From positions 372,001 to 436,000 of the forward strand of contig CBDAQU010000001.1 in assembly GCA_965199235.1 (NCBI GenBank): DNA of 64,000 nucleotides. Reading direction: 5' to 3'. This DNA comes from BOG-908 sp965199235 (lineage in GTDB: Bacteria > Pseudomonadota > Alphaproteobacteria > Acetobacterales > Acetobacteraceae). Of the stretch, positions 18,745 to 26,315 are shown one piece after another (position 1 is the first letter of the stretch; every line of letters begins with the position of its first letter). The notes under the pieces are model-generated. The model searched no databases. It worked only from the letters and a program-made list of their open reading frames with translations, and was not told where the DNA came from. A program made the translations under genes and the position numbers.

Positions 18745-19403
18745 CGTCGGCCGGGCGCGGTTCTGCTGGCCGAGGATGCTTCATCGTTCTGGAGGGAGGG
18801 GAAGGGTCGGGTAAGACCAGCGCCATGGGTGTCCTGGCCAACGCCCTTCAGGGCTGGGGCCACGACGTGCTGCGGACGAACGAGCCTGGTGGGACGCCGG
18901 AAGGCCTGTCGCTGCGCAGCTTGCTGCTTGCGGAGAATGGTGCCGATTGGGATTTCGGCGCCGAACTGCTCCTGATGGTGGCAGCGCGCGTGCAGCATGT
19001 CGCACGGGTAATCGAGCCCGCACTGGCTGCCAGCCGCACCGTCCTGTGCGATCGCTTTGTCGGGTCAACGCTCGCCTACCAGGGTGCCGGACGCGGGCTG
19101 GATGACGCGCTTATCCTTGACCTGCACCGCCGCATGGTGGGCGATCTATGGCCCGATCTGACTGTGCTGCTGGATGTCGATCCCGCAATCGGGCTAGCCA
19201 GAAGCAGATCGCGCCTCGCGCACATGGGCGTCGAGGAAGGCCGGTTCGAAGTGCTGGACTTGCGGTTCCACGAACGGGTGCGCGCGGCATTTCTGGCGAT
19301 GGCGGCGCATCGCCCGAGCGTGATTGTTGACGCCAACCGTAGCTTGGCGGAAACCCACCAGAGCTTGGTTGCTGCAGTGTCCTCCTGCCTTCCGCTTGCT
19401 TGA
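18741..19403 (+). CDS. tmk: Thymidylate kinase
   Basis: A 220-residue dTMP kinase that makes dTDP for DNA synthesis. Seen are the P-loop LEGGEGSGKTS, the NEPGGTPEG motif, the DRFVGSTLAYQGAGRGLD substrate-binding segment and a LID-like region RSRSRLAHMGVEEGRFE. The start must be TTG at 18741, sharing bases with the kinase stop (TTGA overlap), because no other initiator precedes the P-loop. The P-loop ends KTS rather than the commoner KST. In many alphaproteobacteria tmk lies downstream of rlpA and the D,D-carboxypeptidase on the same strand with holB; here it is convergent to those genes and no holB follows. It may therefore be a relocated or second copy. Confidence 0.88.
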   Translation: MTSAGRGSAGRGCFIVLEGGEGSGKTSAMGVLANALQGWGHDVLRTNEPGGTPEGLSLRSLLLAENGADWDFGAELLLMVAARVQHVARVIEPALAASRTVLCDRFVGSTLAYQGAGRGLDDALILDLHRRMVGDLWPDLTVLLDVDPAIGLARSRSRLAHMGVEEGRFEVLDLRFHERVRAAFLAMAAHRPSVIVDANRSLAETHQSLVAAVSSCLPLA

Positions 19404-19537
19404 CGATCCCGCGGCGCCATGACCGTAGAGGTAGTCTGGCCAAGCCCAGCGCGTTCCAGTGCGCGCAAAGATCCTGTGCGCCGGCTGGCACCAGAGATGC
19501 GCCACGCGCCAACGATGCCGAACAGTAGATAGGTCCG

Positions 19538-20788
19538 TCAAACGCCCGTCAGGAACCGCGTGACCACAGCCACCGCACGGCCGGGAATGCCCATCCGGCC
19601 CACGTCTTCGCCGGCGACCAGTGCCACTTCGGCCTGCGGCACGCCCTGCCCGCTGACGGTCAGCTTGCCCACCACGTCGCCACGCCGGATCGGGGCCGGG
19701 ATCGGACTGTCATAAGCGATGGCGACGTGCGCGTGCGTGCGCCAGGCGCGCGGCATGGTGAGCGTCAGGTCGTGCGCGCCGACCAGCGGCACGGAGTGGC
19801 TGGTGCCGAGATAGACGGGGGCGTTCTCCACCGTGTCGTCGGCGGCGAACAGTTTCACGTTCTCGAAATTGGCGAACGCCCAGCCCATCAGGCGAACGCT
19901 TTCCTCCACGCGCGCGCGCGCGGTCGGCATGCCGTTCAGCACCATGATCACCCGCCGCCCGCCATGCTCGGCGCTGCCCACCACGCCGAACCCGCCGGCA
20001 TCCGTGTGGCCGGTCTTCAGCCCGTCCGCCATGCCCCGCTGCACCAGCGGGTTTCGGTTGTATTGGACGATGCCGTGATAGGTGAACGTCTTTTCCGCGT
20101 CGTAGTGATAATACTCGGGGAAATCCTTGATGATCGCCTTGGCCAGCGTCGCGATGTCGCGCACCGACATGTGGTGCGCAGGGTCCGGCCAGCCCGTGCA
20201 GTTGCGGAATTCACTGTGCGTCAGGCCCAGCGCCTTGGCTTGCGCGTTCATCATCTCGACGAACTGCTCCTCGCTGCCGGCGATGCCTTCCGCCAGCACG
20301 ATGCAGGCATCGTTGCCCGACTGGATGATCATGCCGCGGACCAGGTCTTCCACCTTGATCTGCGCGCCGAGCTCCACGAACATCTTGCTGCCCTGGGTGC
20401 GCCAGGCGTGCTCGCTGACCGGCAGCGTCTGGTCCAGCCGCAGCGTTCCGGCCTTCAGCTTGGAATAGACGATGTAGGCCGTCATCAGCTTGGTCATCGA
20501 GGATGGCGGCATCTCGGCGTCGGCCAGCTTGTCCAGCAGCGTGGCGCCGGTGTTGAAATCGAGGATCACCGCCCATTGCGCCGTGGTGTCCATCGGCCCA
20601 AGCGGGGTATCGGCCGCTCCGCCGCCTCCGCCGGCATAGGCGGCTGCGCTCTCCTCGTCGTCGCCGGAGGGTCCGGCATGGTGCGGCGCGCCAGGCTGGT
20701 CCTTGGCATGGCGCGGCCGGGCTGCCGCGGGACGGATCGCGGCGAAGGCCGCGCCGGAGAGCATAAGAAAACGGCGGGTCGGTGTCAT
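19538..20788 (-). CDS. D-alanyl-D-alanine carboxypeptidase (PBP5/6 type)
   Basis: A 416-residue low-molecular-weight penicillin-binding protein that trims the terminal D-Ala of peptidoglycan stem peptides in the periplasm. The three active-site motifs are present: SMTK with Ser97 and Lys100, SGN (QSGNDACIVLAEG), and KTG (GLKTGHTDAGG). A C-terminal beta-rich domain follows (VGKLTVSGQGVPQAEVALVAGEDV). The N-terminus is a signal sequence starting MTPTRRFLMLSGAAFAAI, and AAGGAGCAGG lies just upstream of the ATG. No C-terminal amphipathic anchor is obvious. It is the last gene of the mltB-rlpA-dac run, 10 bases after rlpA. Confidence 0.92.
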   Translation of the reverse strand: MTPTRRFLMLSGAAFAAIRPAAARPRHAKDQPGAPHHAGPSGDDEESAAAYAGGGGGAADTPLGPMDTTAQWAVILDFNTGATLLDKLADAEMPPSSMTKLMTAYIVYSKLKAGTLRLDQTLPVSEHAWRTQGSKMFVELGAQIKVEDLVRGMIIQSGNDACIVLAEGIAGSEEQFVEMMNAQAKALGLTHSEFRNCTGWPDPAHHMSVRDIATLAKAIIKDFPEYYHYDAEKTFTYHGIVQYNRNPLVQRGMADGLKTGHTDAGGFGVVGSAEHGGRRVIMVLNGMPTARARVEESVRLMGWAFANFENVKLFAADDTVENAPVYLGTSHSVPLVGAHDLTLTMPRAWRTHAHVAIAYDSPIPAPIRRGDVVGKLTVSGQGVPQAEVALVAGEDVGRMGIPGRAVAVVTRFLTGV

Positions 20789-20798
20789 GGCCTGCTCC

Positions 20799-21680
20799 TT
20801 ATTCGACGGTGATCTTGGCGTCGACGACGCCGGCCCGCAGGGCCTGGTCCAGCGCGGCGTCGGCCTGCGCCACGGTCGCAAAAGGGCCGGCACGCACCGC
20901 GTAGCTCGTCTGCCGGCCGTCGCGCGACCGCACCACATCGGCGCCGAGTCCTGAAAGTCTCGCCGCCACCTGCTGCGCGTAGGTGAACCGTCCAAACACG
21001 CCGCATCGCAGGTACAGCGTGCCGGGGTCGGCATACGTGGCGGTCACCCGCTCCGGCAGCCTGTCGGGCACCAGCGGGCCGGTGTCCTCCGAGGCCGCAG
21101 CGCCGATCGTTGTGATCGCGCCGGCCGGACCGCCGATCACCGGCAGCGCCTGCGCCGTAATGGTGGCCCTCGGCGCCGCGGCTATACGCAGCCTCGGTCC
21201 TCCTCCGAGTTGGTCGACTAGGCGGCGGCTGAGCACGCCGTCGATCTGCACGCGCACCCGCGCGGCCCCTTCGGATGGTATCCCGAGCAGTGAGGCCGCC
21301 CTGGGCGAGACCGCGACGATCCGCCCTGGCGATGCGGGTCCACGATCGTTGACGCGTACATCCACCTGCCGGCCGTTATCCAGGTTGGTGACCTGCACGA
21401 TCGCCGGCAGCTGGATCGTCTGCATCGAGGCGGTCAGCGCGCCTGGGTCGCGCAGCTCTCCATCCGCGGTCAGGCCCGCCTGGCCGGCCTGCACGGCGGC
21501 AATGCCGGTGCTGTCCAGCCCATAATCCTCCATCGGGTAAAACCAGAAACCGCCGGCCTGATAGGCATCGCCCAGAACATAATGCGGCGTCGGCGCGGGC
21601 GGCGGTGCTGCCGGGCGGCGGTGCACACACCCCGATAGCGCCACCAGGGCCGCAGCCCAGACTGCAGCCAGGCGCATCAC
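20799..21680 (-). CDS. rlpA: RlpA-like lipoprotein with SPOR domain
   Basis: A 293-residue septal-ring-type lipoprotein. The lipobox LSGC (Cys18) implies outer-membrane anchoring. The double-psi beta-barrel core is recognisable from ALTASMQTIQLPAIVQVTNL, then GRQVDVRVNDRGP and ISRAASLLG-like sequence (VSPRAASLLGIP). The C-terminus has a SPOR-type fold (LYLRCGVFGRFTYAQQVAARL...YAVRAGPFATVAQADAAL), which binds denuded septal glycan. The usual ASWYGxxFHG opening of the core is replaced by divergent sequence, so lytic activity is uncertain. The first codon is GTG immediately followed by ATG; either could initiate. It sits between mltB and the carboxypeptidase in one operon. Confidence 0.82.
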   Translation of the reverse strand: MMRLAAVWAAALVALSGCVHRRPAAPPPAPTPHYVLGDAYQAGGFWFYPMEDYGLDSTGIAAVQAGQAGLTADGELRDPGALTASMQTIQLPAIVQVTNLDNGRQVDVRVNDRGPASPGRIVAVSPRAASLLGIPSEGAARVRVQIDGVLSRRLVDQLGGGPRLRIAAAPRATITAQALPVIGGPAGAITTIGAAASEDTGPLVPDRLPERVTATYADPGTLYLRCGVFGRFTYAQQVAARLSGLGADVVRSRDGRQTSYAVRAGPFATVAQADAALDQALRAGVVDAKITVE

Positions 21681-21689
21681 GGCTGGCGT

Positions 21690-22646
21690 TCAAACAACCG
21701 CATTGGCGAGCAGGCCCACGCCCAGCGCGTAAAAATCCGACGGGTTGTAGCGCCTGATGACGTTGAAGTTGGTGTAGACCATGTAAGCCTCTCCGCCCTC
21801 GCCGTCCGGCATCACCACGGCGCCGCGCACGTCGCCGCGGGAAAAGGCGCTCCCGTCGATGCGGCGCACGCCGTCTGCCTGCCATTCGCGCAACGGCCGC
21901 ACCAGCTCGCGCCCGGTTCGGCCAGCCAAGCCTGCCGGCACCTGCACCTGCTGGCCCCAGGGCTCGCCTGGCCGCCAGCCACATTTCGCAAGATAGTTGG
22001 CGACCGAGCCGAACACGTCCGTGCGGCTGGTCCAGATGTCGCGCCTGCCGTCGCCGTCCGCATCGACCGCGTAACGGAGATAGGAGCTCGGCATGAATTG
22101 CGGCTGGCCCATGGCGCCCGCCCAACTGCCGGTCATCGCGTGCGGGCTGACGTCGCCTGCGTTGAGGATGCGCAGCGCATTGATAAGCTCTGTCCGGAAA
22201 TAGCTGGCGCGGCGGCCGTCATAGGCGAGCGTCGCCAGCGCTTCCACGATCCGGTAGTTGCCCGTCTTGGCGCCGAAACCGGATTCCAGCCCCCAGATGC
22301 CCATCACGATCCTCGGATCTGCGGGGTAGCGGTCCATCAGCGATGCCAGCAGGCTCGCCTGCCCCGCGTAGACGCGGCGTCCTTCGTCCAGTCGCGACTG
22401 CGGCAGCACACGCTGCTTGTACTGCGCCCAGCTCATGGTGAACTCTGGCTGGTGATGGTCCAGCTCGATCACCCGCGGGTTGGGCTGCACGCCCTCGAAC
22501 GCCGCGTCCACGGTGCCGCCGGCAATACCGGCCCGGACCGCCTCGGCCCGCACGCCGGCGATGAAGGCGGCAAAACCTGCCTGCGCCCTGGCGGCTAACG
22601 GCAGGGTAGCCAATGGCAGGCTCAGGACGGCTCGGCGGGAGAACAT
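21690..22646 (-). CDS. mltB: Lytic murein transglycosylase, MltB family
   Basis: A 318-residue peptidoglycan-cleaving enzyme making 1,6-anhydromuropeptides. It has an Arg-Arg-containing signal peptide (MFSRRAVLSLPLATLPLAARA) and the SLT_2-type core: FTMSWAQYKQRVLPQSRLDEGR, then IVMGIWGLESGFG with catalytic Glu121, followed by GSWAGAMGQPQFMPSSYLRYAVDADGDG. No lipobox is present, so it is likely periplasmic rather than lipid-anchored. It leads the three-gene envelope operon (mltB, rlpA, carboxypeptidase), with 9 bases to rlpA. The C-terminal peptidoglycan-binding domain found in some relatives is absent. Confidence 0.9.
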   Translation of the reverse strand: MFSRRAVLSLPLATLPLAARAQAGFAAFIAGVRAEAVRAGIAGGTVDAAFEGVQPNPRVIELDHHQPEFTMSWAQYKQRVLPQSRLDEGRRVYAGQASLLASLMDRYPADPRIVMGIWGLESGFGAKTGNYRIVEALATLAYDGRRASYFRTELINALRILNAGDVSPHAMTGSWAGAMGQPQFMPSSYLRYAVDADGDGRRDIWTSRTDVFGSVANYLAKCGWRPGEPWGQQVQVPAGLAGRTGRELVRPLREWQADGVRRIDGSAFSRGDVRGAVVMPDGEGGEAYMVYTNFNVIRRYNPSDFYALGVGLLANAVV

Positions 22647-22665
22647 GGTGACTATGCCGCCGGCG

Positions 22666-23688
22666 CTAGAACTTGGCCGACAGCGCCACGCTGCCGAAGT
22701 TGAACAGCCCGGATTTCGCGTGGCGAAACTCCTGCGTCTGCCAAGTCTGGGTGTAGCTCAGCCGCAGCCCGTACACCATCAGCGCCCCACCGGCCTCCAG
22801 CTCGCCCACGTCCCAACGATGCTGAACGTTGCGCGAATCGCTGCGGAACGTGCTGCCGTCCAGCGTCACGTCGTAGCCAACCGCCTGGCCGTCCACACCG
22901 GCAAACCCGTACCAGGAAATCGGCCGCACGGCGGTGTAGGCGTCAGAGCCGTTCATCCCTGGCTCGATCCGCGGCGTGCCGAAATCGCTGGCCAAGCCCT
23001 GCCCGAACCGCACTATGCCGCCCAGCTGGATGTAGTCGCGTACGTCGCCGATGCTGGCCGTCGCCGACGGCAGCGCGTCGGTCTCGATCGGGCCGAGCTG
23101 CACCAGCGGCAGGCGATAGGTGCGTTGGCCGAGCACCTGGAAGGCGGGCTGGTCGGCAAGCTGGTAATGCCAGCCCTTGTTGGTGGTGTCGCCGATCAGG
23201 TTGTGGAAGCCGTTCTGCACCTCGCGGCCGAGCGCGGACGGGCCGACCACGCCAAGGCTGAGCGATACCAGGTCGCGCGTGTCTGCTGTGTCGTGCACCA
23301 GCCCCGCGGTGGCGATCAATACTCCGGCATAGGGCCGGTCGGTCGGGTCCGGCGGACTGACCTGGGTGTAGCGCGGCGTGAAGATGCTCTGGCTGATGTC
23401 GAGCGACAGCCTGGTCGTCCCGCTGCCCCAGACGCTCTGGCCCAGCTGCGCCACCGGACCGACGGCGTCCTGGCCGGAGGTCCAGCCGAGCCGCAGCCCG
23501 CTGGTGTAATACTGATCGGACGTCCCCTGCAGCGTGGACACCGCGTCGTTCTCGACCTGGATGGTCCAGATGCTGTCGGTATCACGCGGCTGCGCCGCTG
23601 GGGCAGTATCAAGCGGCTGCGCCGCACGGGCTGCCCAGGATGCGGCAAGGCCGGCCGCCAGGGGAACGCACCAAATCCGAACCCGCAT
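22666..23688 (-). CDS. LpxR-like outer-membrane protein (DUF2219 family)
   Basis: A 340-residue predicted outer-membrane beta-barrel of the lipid A 3'-O-deacylase (LpxR/DUF2219) family. After a signal peptide it shows VENDAVSTLQGTSDQYYTSGLRLGW, SQSIFTPRYTQ, and DRPYAGVLIATAGLVHD, which match the conserved start of that family, and it ends in phenylalanine (ALSAKF) as barrels inserted by the BAM machinery do. LpxR removes the 3'-acyloxyacyl group of lipid A; whether this member is catalytic is not proven, since substitutions around the conserved Asn/Asp cannot be judged without alignment. It lies 19 bases upstream of mltB and may be co-transcribed with it. Confidence 0.78.
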   Translation of the reverse strand: MRVRIWCVPLAAGLAASWAARAAQPLDTAPAAQPRDTDSIWTIQVENDAVSTLQGTSDQYYTSGLRLGWTSGQDAVGPVAQLGQSVWGSGTTRLSLDISQSIFTPRYTQVSPPDPTDRPYAGVLIATAGLVHDTADTRDLVSLSLGVVGPSALGREVQNGFHNLIGDTTNKGWHYQLADQPAFQVLGQRTYRLPLVQLGPIETDALPSATASIGDVRDYIQLGGIVRFGQGLASDFGTPRIEPGMNGSDAYTAVRPISWYGFAGVDGQAVGYDVTLDGSTFRSDSRNVQHRWDVGELEAGGALMVYGLRLSYTQTWQTQEFRHAKSGLFNFGSVALSAKF

Positions 23689-23819
23689 GCGTGCTTCCGT
23701 CCAAGAGTTTGGGCGGTTGTAGGGCGTCCCCGGACGGGAATAAAGGCCAGCGACGAGCGGCCAGCGGCGGCGTGCTGAACTTGCGAATAGCCGGAGGGTG
23801 TGGGATTCCCCTCGCCGAG

Positions 23820-23909
23820 GGATGGGTGGCCGAGCGGTTTAAGGCAGCGGTCTTGAAAACCGCCGAGGGTGCAAGCCCTCCGTGGGTTCGAATCCCACCC
23901 CATCCGCCA
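23820..23909 (+). tRNA. tRNA-Ser (anticodon UGA)
   Basis: A 90-base class II tRNA. The acceptor stem GGATGGG pairs with CCCATCC, followed by discriminator G and an encoded CCA. The anticodon stem GCGGT/ACCGC encloses loop CTTGAAA with anticodon TGA. A long variable arm (GAGGGTGCAAGCCCTC) and the T-arm GTGGGTTCGAATCCCAC confirm the serine class. It stands alone, and the region downstream to about 26.3 kb is accessory in character. Confidence 0.97.
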
Positions 23910-23990
23910 CACCGAAACCGCCAGTGACGGCCTGCTTGAAAGCGGCGAAGGAGTTTCGGCCGATATGCGGCAGCCGTGACTCGACCGCCG

Positions 23991-24428
23991 CTATCTCGGG
24001 CCGGACGAACGTTTCGGTGTCCCGTAGCTGAGGACAACCCCACCCCTTGCCGCGCCTTCGCGCGGTATTGGTGACGCAGTCGGGTTGGCGCCCACTGCGT
24101 CCGTCTGCGTCCGCCGCCGCGCCTCTTCCGGACGGGCCCGGACCAACTCGGCGTTCGCCTGCAAGATGGCCGCGTCACAATTCTGGAGGCGGATCACGAT
24201 CGACGCTGCATCCTCGTCCGGTGACAGTTCGATGGCGAAATCAAACCCGGCGAAACCGTCCTCGACCAACCAAAGCAGGTCGGGACGCGCCACCTCGATC
24301 GGGCCGGAGCCCACGCATCTTGCACCGACAAATGCACTGACGGTTTGTCCGCGAACCGAGGCAAGCGGCGACATCATCCAGCCCGACACCCGGGTCCGGT
24401 TTGCAACGTCAATGGCGCCACGCAGCAT
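23991..24428 (-). CDS. Small protein with a domain found beside glycosyltransferases; function unknown
   Basis: A 145-residue protein. Residues 4-70 (GAIDVANRTRVSGWMMSPL...VGARCVGSGPIEVARPDLL...DGFAGFDFAIEL) have the GW...V.V..DG..VG...A..RPDL...G..GF.F pattern of a short beta-sandwich-like domain that I recognise as an accessory repeat in large bacterial glycosyltransferases. No catalytic motif is visible. The last 40 residues are Arg/Pro/Gly-rich and may be unstructured. The start is the ATG at 24428; an AT-rich stretch at about 24484-24512 could carry its promoter. The nearest upstream gene on the same strand is a sulfotransferase, so a glycan-related role is plausible. Confidence 0.6.
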   Translation of the reverse strand: MLRGAIDVANRTRVSGWMMSPLASVRGQTVSAFVGARCVGSGPIEVARPDLLWLVEDGFAGFDFAIELSPDEDAASIVIRLQNCDAAILQANAELVRARPEEARRRTQTDAVGANPTASPIPREGAARGGVVLSYGTPKRSSGPR

Positions 24429-24615
24429 CGAAAGCCCTCTTGAATATCTTAAATCCCGATAAGTCGTAGCACACCCGCGCTGCTGTATTGATAATTATTT
24501 AATTACAACCAGAGCGAGAGAGCCGCCCGTTTTTGAACCTTCACCGTACGACAATGGCGTGCCGGCCAACTGTCGGATGCAGAGCGCGCGCCGCGCTGCT
24601 TGCGGAGCAAGCATG

Positions 24616-25443
24616 TCAGTGCGTCGACGGCGGCAATGCTCTCAAACAGGCCAGCTCGTATATCTCCTGATCCAGGCCTGTGAGCCTCCTGATGATGTCC
24701 TGCACGTTCGCGTCCAGATCGATATCATCATTGTTGCGCACCGTAACGTTCTCGCGTGGGGCAACGATCTGGCCACCCGTGTCGCCGAGCTTGGCCCTAG
24801 TGGTTAGGGCCGACAAGAACGGCAACAGGTTCTCGGTCACGCCCACCACGTCAAGCCCGTCCAGCGTCTCGAGCGATTTTGCCCGGACGTATCCCCTGTC
24901 GAGAAGATACCTGGCATCCTCAGACAGCACGGACAGCCTGCTCTGTTTTGACCCGTCACGATCGAGGCGATCGCGAAAGGTAAAAAAATGGAGCGGCGTA
25001 TTCACAAGGTAGCGGGCCTGGAAGTTTTCTATCATCGGCCAATTGTTCTCATCCATCACGAAGCCGGCGAAGCTCTGCCGTGCGACGTAGGCGTGGCGAG
25101 GGTGTCCGCCGTCGCGGACGACGTGGTCGTAATGGGACCGCGTACGGGCGACGGGGTCTCGGAACACGCATGCCGAAAGAAGTTTCGACCCGAGAAACTC
25201 TTCGAGATCAACGCCGAAATGACCGCAGAAAGCCCGGTAGGCGGGTAACGCCTGCTTATCCAGGGCGACGAGCTGATCCCAGATCCTGGCGGGGCAGACG
25301 GCGGCTTGGCCAAGCTGCTGCTCCAGCCACGTCGCAACCGAGGTTCCGGCCGTCTTGGGAATGTGCAGAAAATACAGCGGCAGGGTCTTCGTAGCCTTTG
25401 CTCTTCGCCATCTTGCGGCCCATTGGTTTGGTTTGACGCGCAT
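24616..25443 (-). CDS. Sulfotransferase family 2-like protein
   Basis: A 275-residue predicted carbohydrate sulfotransferase. The 5'-phosphosulfate-binding loop LHIPKTAGTS occupies residues 26-35, and VFRDPVARTRSHYDHVV is the 3'-phosphate-binding motif. There is no signal peptide or membrane helix, so it is cytoplasmic. It is a different family branch from the sulfotransferase at 2911, which has GMHRSGTS. It is flanked by repeat A (25505-25615) on its 5' side, and its codon use looks less GC-biased than the neighbouring genes, hinting at acquisition. The sulfated substrate is unknown. Confidence 0.8.
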   Translation of the reverse strand: MRVKPNQWAARWRRAKATKTLPLYFLHIPKTAGTSVATWLEQQLGQAAVCPARIWDQLVALDKQALPAYRAFCGHFGVDLEEFLGSKLLSACVFRDPVARTRSHYDHVVRDGGHPRHAYVARQSFAGFVMDENNWPMIENFQARYLVNTPLHFFTFRDRLDRDGSKQSRLSVLSEDARYLLDRGYVRAKSLETLDGLDVVGVTENLLPFLSALTTRAKLGDTGGQIVAPRENVTVRNNDDIDLDANVQDIIRRLTGLDQEIYELACLRALPPSTH

Positions 25444-25504
25444 ACCACCTCCGTCTCCACTCCAGGCCGGGCGGCTCAGTCACGCCCCACCCAACTCAGC
25501 TTCG

Positions 25505-25615
25505 GCTAGACCGGTTTCACGCAGAGTGTCCGCGAGTAGGCGTACCTCAAACCGGTCTGGGCCTTGTTTCGTCGAGCAACCTCGTCACTCCGCTATTCGG
25601 TCTGCGTGACATTGC
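25505..25615 (-). repeat. Dispersed repeat A, copy 2 (inverted)
   Basis: The reverse complement matches copy 1 over its whole length, from GCAATGTCACGCAGACCG to AAACCGGTCTAGC. The ACCGGTTT...AAACCGGT arms are intact here. It occupies most of the 25444-25790 spacer; the remaining roughly 175 bases before the next gene show no feature I can identify. Confidence 0.8.
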
Positions 25616-25790
25616 CTAACGACCTCGTGTCGAGACGAGTGATGGAGAGATCGGCATGCGCCACGACTCGGCAGACGATTTCAATCATCCCAACCTGCCG
25701 GAGCGACACGCACTGCGTCGCCACGTTCTGTATCGCGCGACCGGGCCGCGTCATGGGTGACGCGCTGGCGGCGTCGTGCCATGGTAGCGC

Positions 25791-26000
25791 ATGGCAGACC
25801 GAGAAAAATGGAGCGAGCCCCTCAGCTGCAAGCAGTGCGGGGCAGTCGGCAACGTCACCTTTTCCCACGACGACCGCGTGGTGATGACCAGCGAGACGCT
25901 GGAGGTGAACAACGTGTCCGGCGATTTCAAGCTGGATGCTCTCGGCCGGACTCCCGACGAGACGACGTTCATCTGTCTCAAATGCGGCGCCACCACGTAA
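25791..26000 (+). CDS. Small putative zinc-ribbon protein
   Basis: A 69-residue protein beginning MADREKWSEPLSCKQCGAVG and ending FICLKCGATT. Two CxxC pairs (Cys13/Cys16 and Cys62/Cys65) frame a beta-rich middle, the pattern of a single zinc ribbon. No catalytic function is suggested; it may bind nucleic acid or a partner protein. It is isolated between two repeat-bearing spacers. The short length leaves some doubt that it is expressed, but the paired cysteines at both ends argue for a real gene. Confidence 0.6.
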   Translation: MADREKWSEPLSCKQCGAVGNVTFSHDDRVVMTSETLEVNNVSGDFKLDALGRTPDETTFICLKCGATT

Positions 26001-26034
26001 TACAAATAGGCCTTGAGATCGACATGCCCGAAGG

Positions 26035-26140
26035 CAAGTCCTTCTTTTTTACAAAAAAGAAGCAAAAAACCTTCGTCCGGCTGTCGCGGATCAAATGAAC
26101 AAAGGTTTTTTGGTCCTTTTTGCAAAAAGGACTGCTTGCT
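26035..26140. repeat. Inverted pair of AT-rich hairpin repeats D
   Basis: Two D units face each other. The left contains the palindrome CTTCTTTTTT-AC-AAAAAAGAAG (26041-26062). The right contains GTCCTTTTTGCAAAAAGGAC (26113-26132), a perfect 20-base palindrome. Between them AAAAAACCTT and AAGGTTTTTT form further arms around about 27 bases. Each hairpin could act as a terminator, and the whole can fold as a cruciform. It differs sharply in base composition from its surroundings. Confidence 0.7.
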
Positions 26141-26173
26141 TTCACGAGTCAGACTCAGCCCCAGTTTGTATAA

Positions 26174-26226
26174 GAGTGTCCGCGAGTAGGCGGACGTGAA
26201 CCGGTTCAGGCCTTGTTTTGGCGAGC
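26174..26226 (-). repeat. Dispersed repeat A, copy 3 (partial, inverted)
   Basis: Contains GAGTGTCCGCGAGTAGGCGG, ACCGGTTCAGGCCTTGTTTT and GGCGAGCA, matching the inner two-thirds of repeat A in reverse. The terminal block with GTCACGCAGACTGG is missing and is replaced by repeat C. Confidence 0.7.
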
Positions 26227-26268
26227 ATGTTCATCGTGGTTGAACATCAACCTGAAGCGGTCATGCCC
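26227..26268 (-). repeat. Dispersed repeat C, copy 1
   Basis: In reverse complement this reads GCATGACCGCTTCAGGTTGA then TGTTCAACCACGATGAACATG. It matches 32589-32646, where it also abuts repeat A but on the opposite side. The 26001-26315 spacer is thus wholly repeats apart from short joins. Confidence 0.6.
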
Positions 26269-26315
26269 TAAGGGCGCCTGTCGCCTGACGGGCGGCCTGT
26301 AATTCGGGTGGCGCG

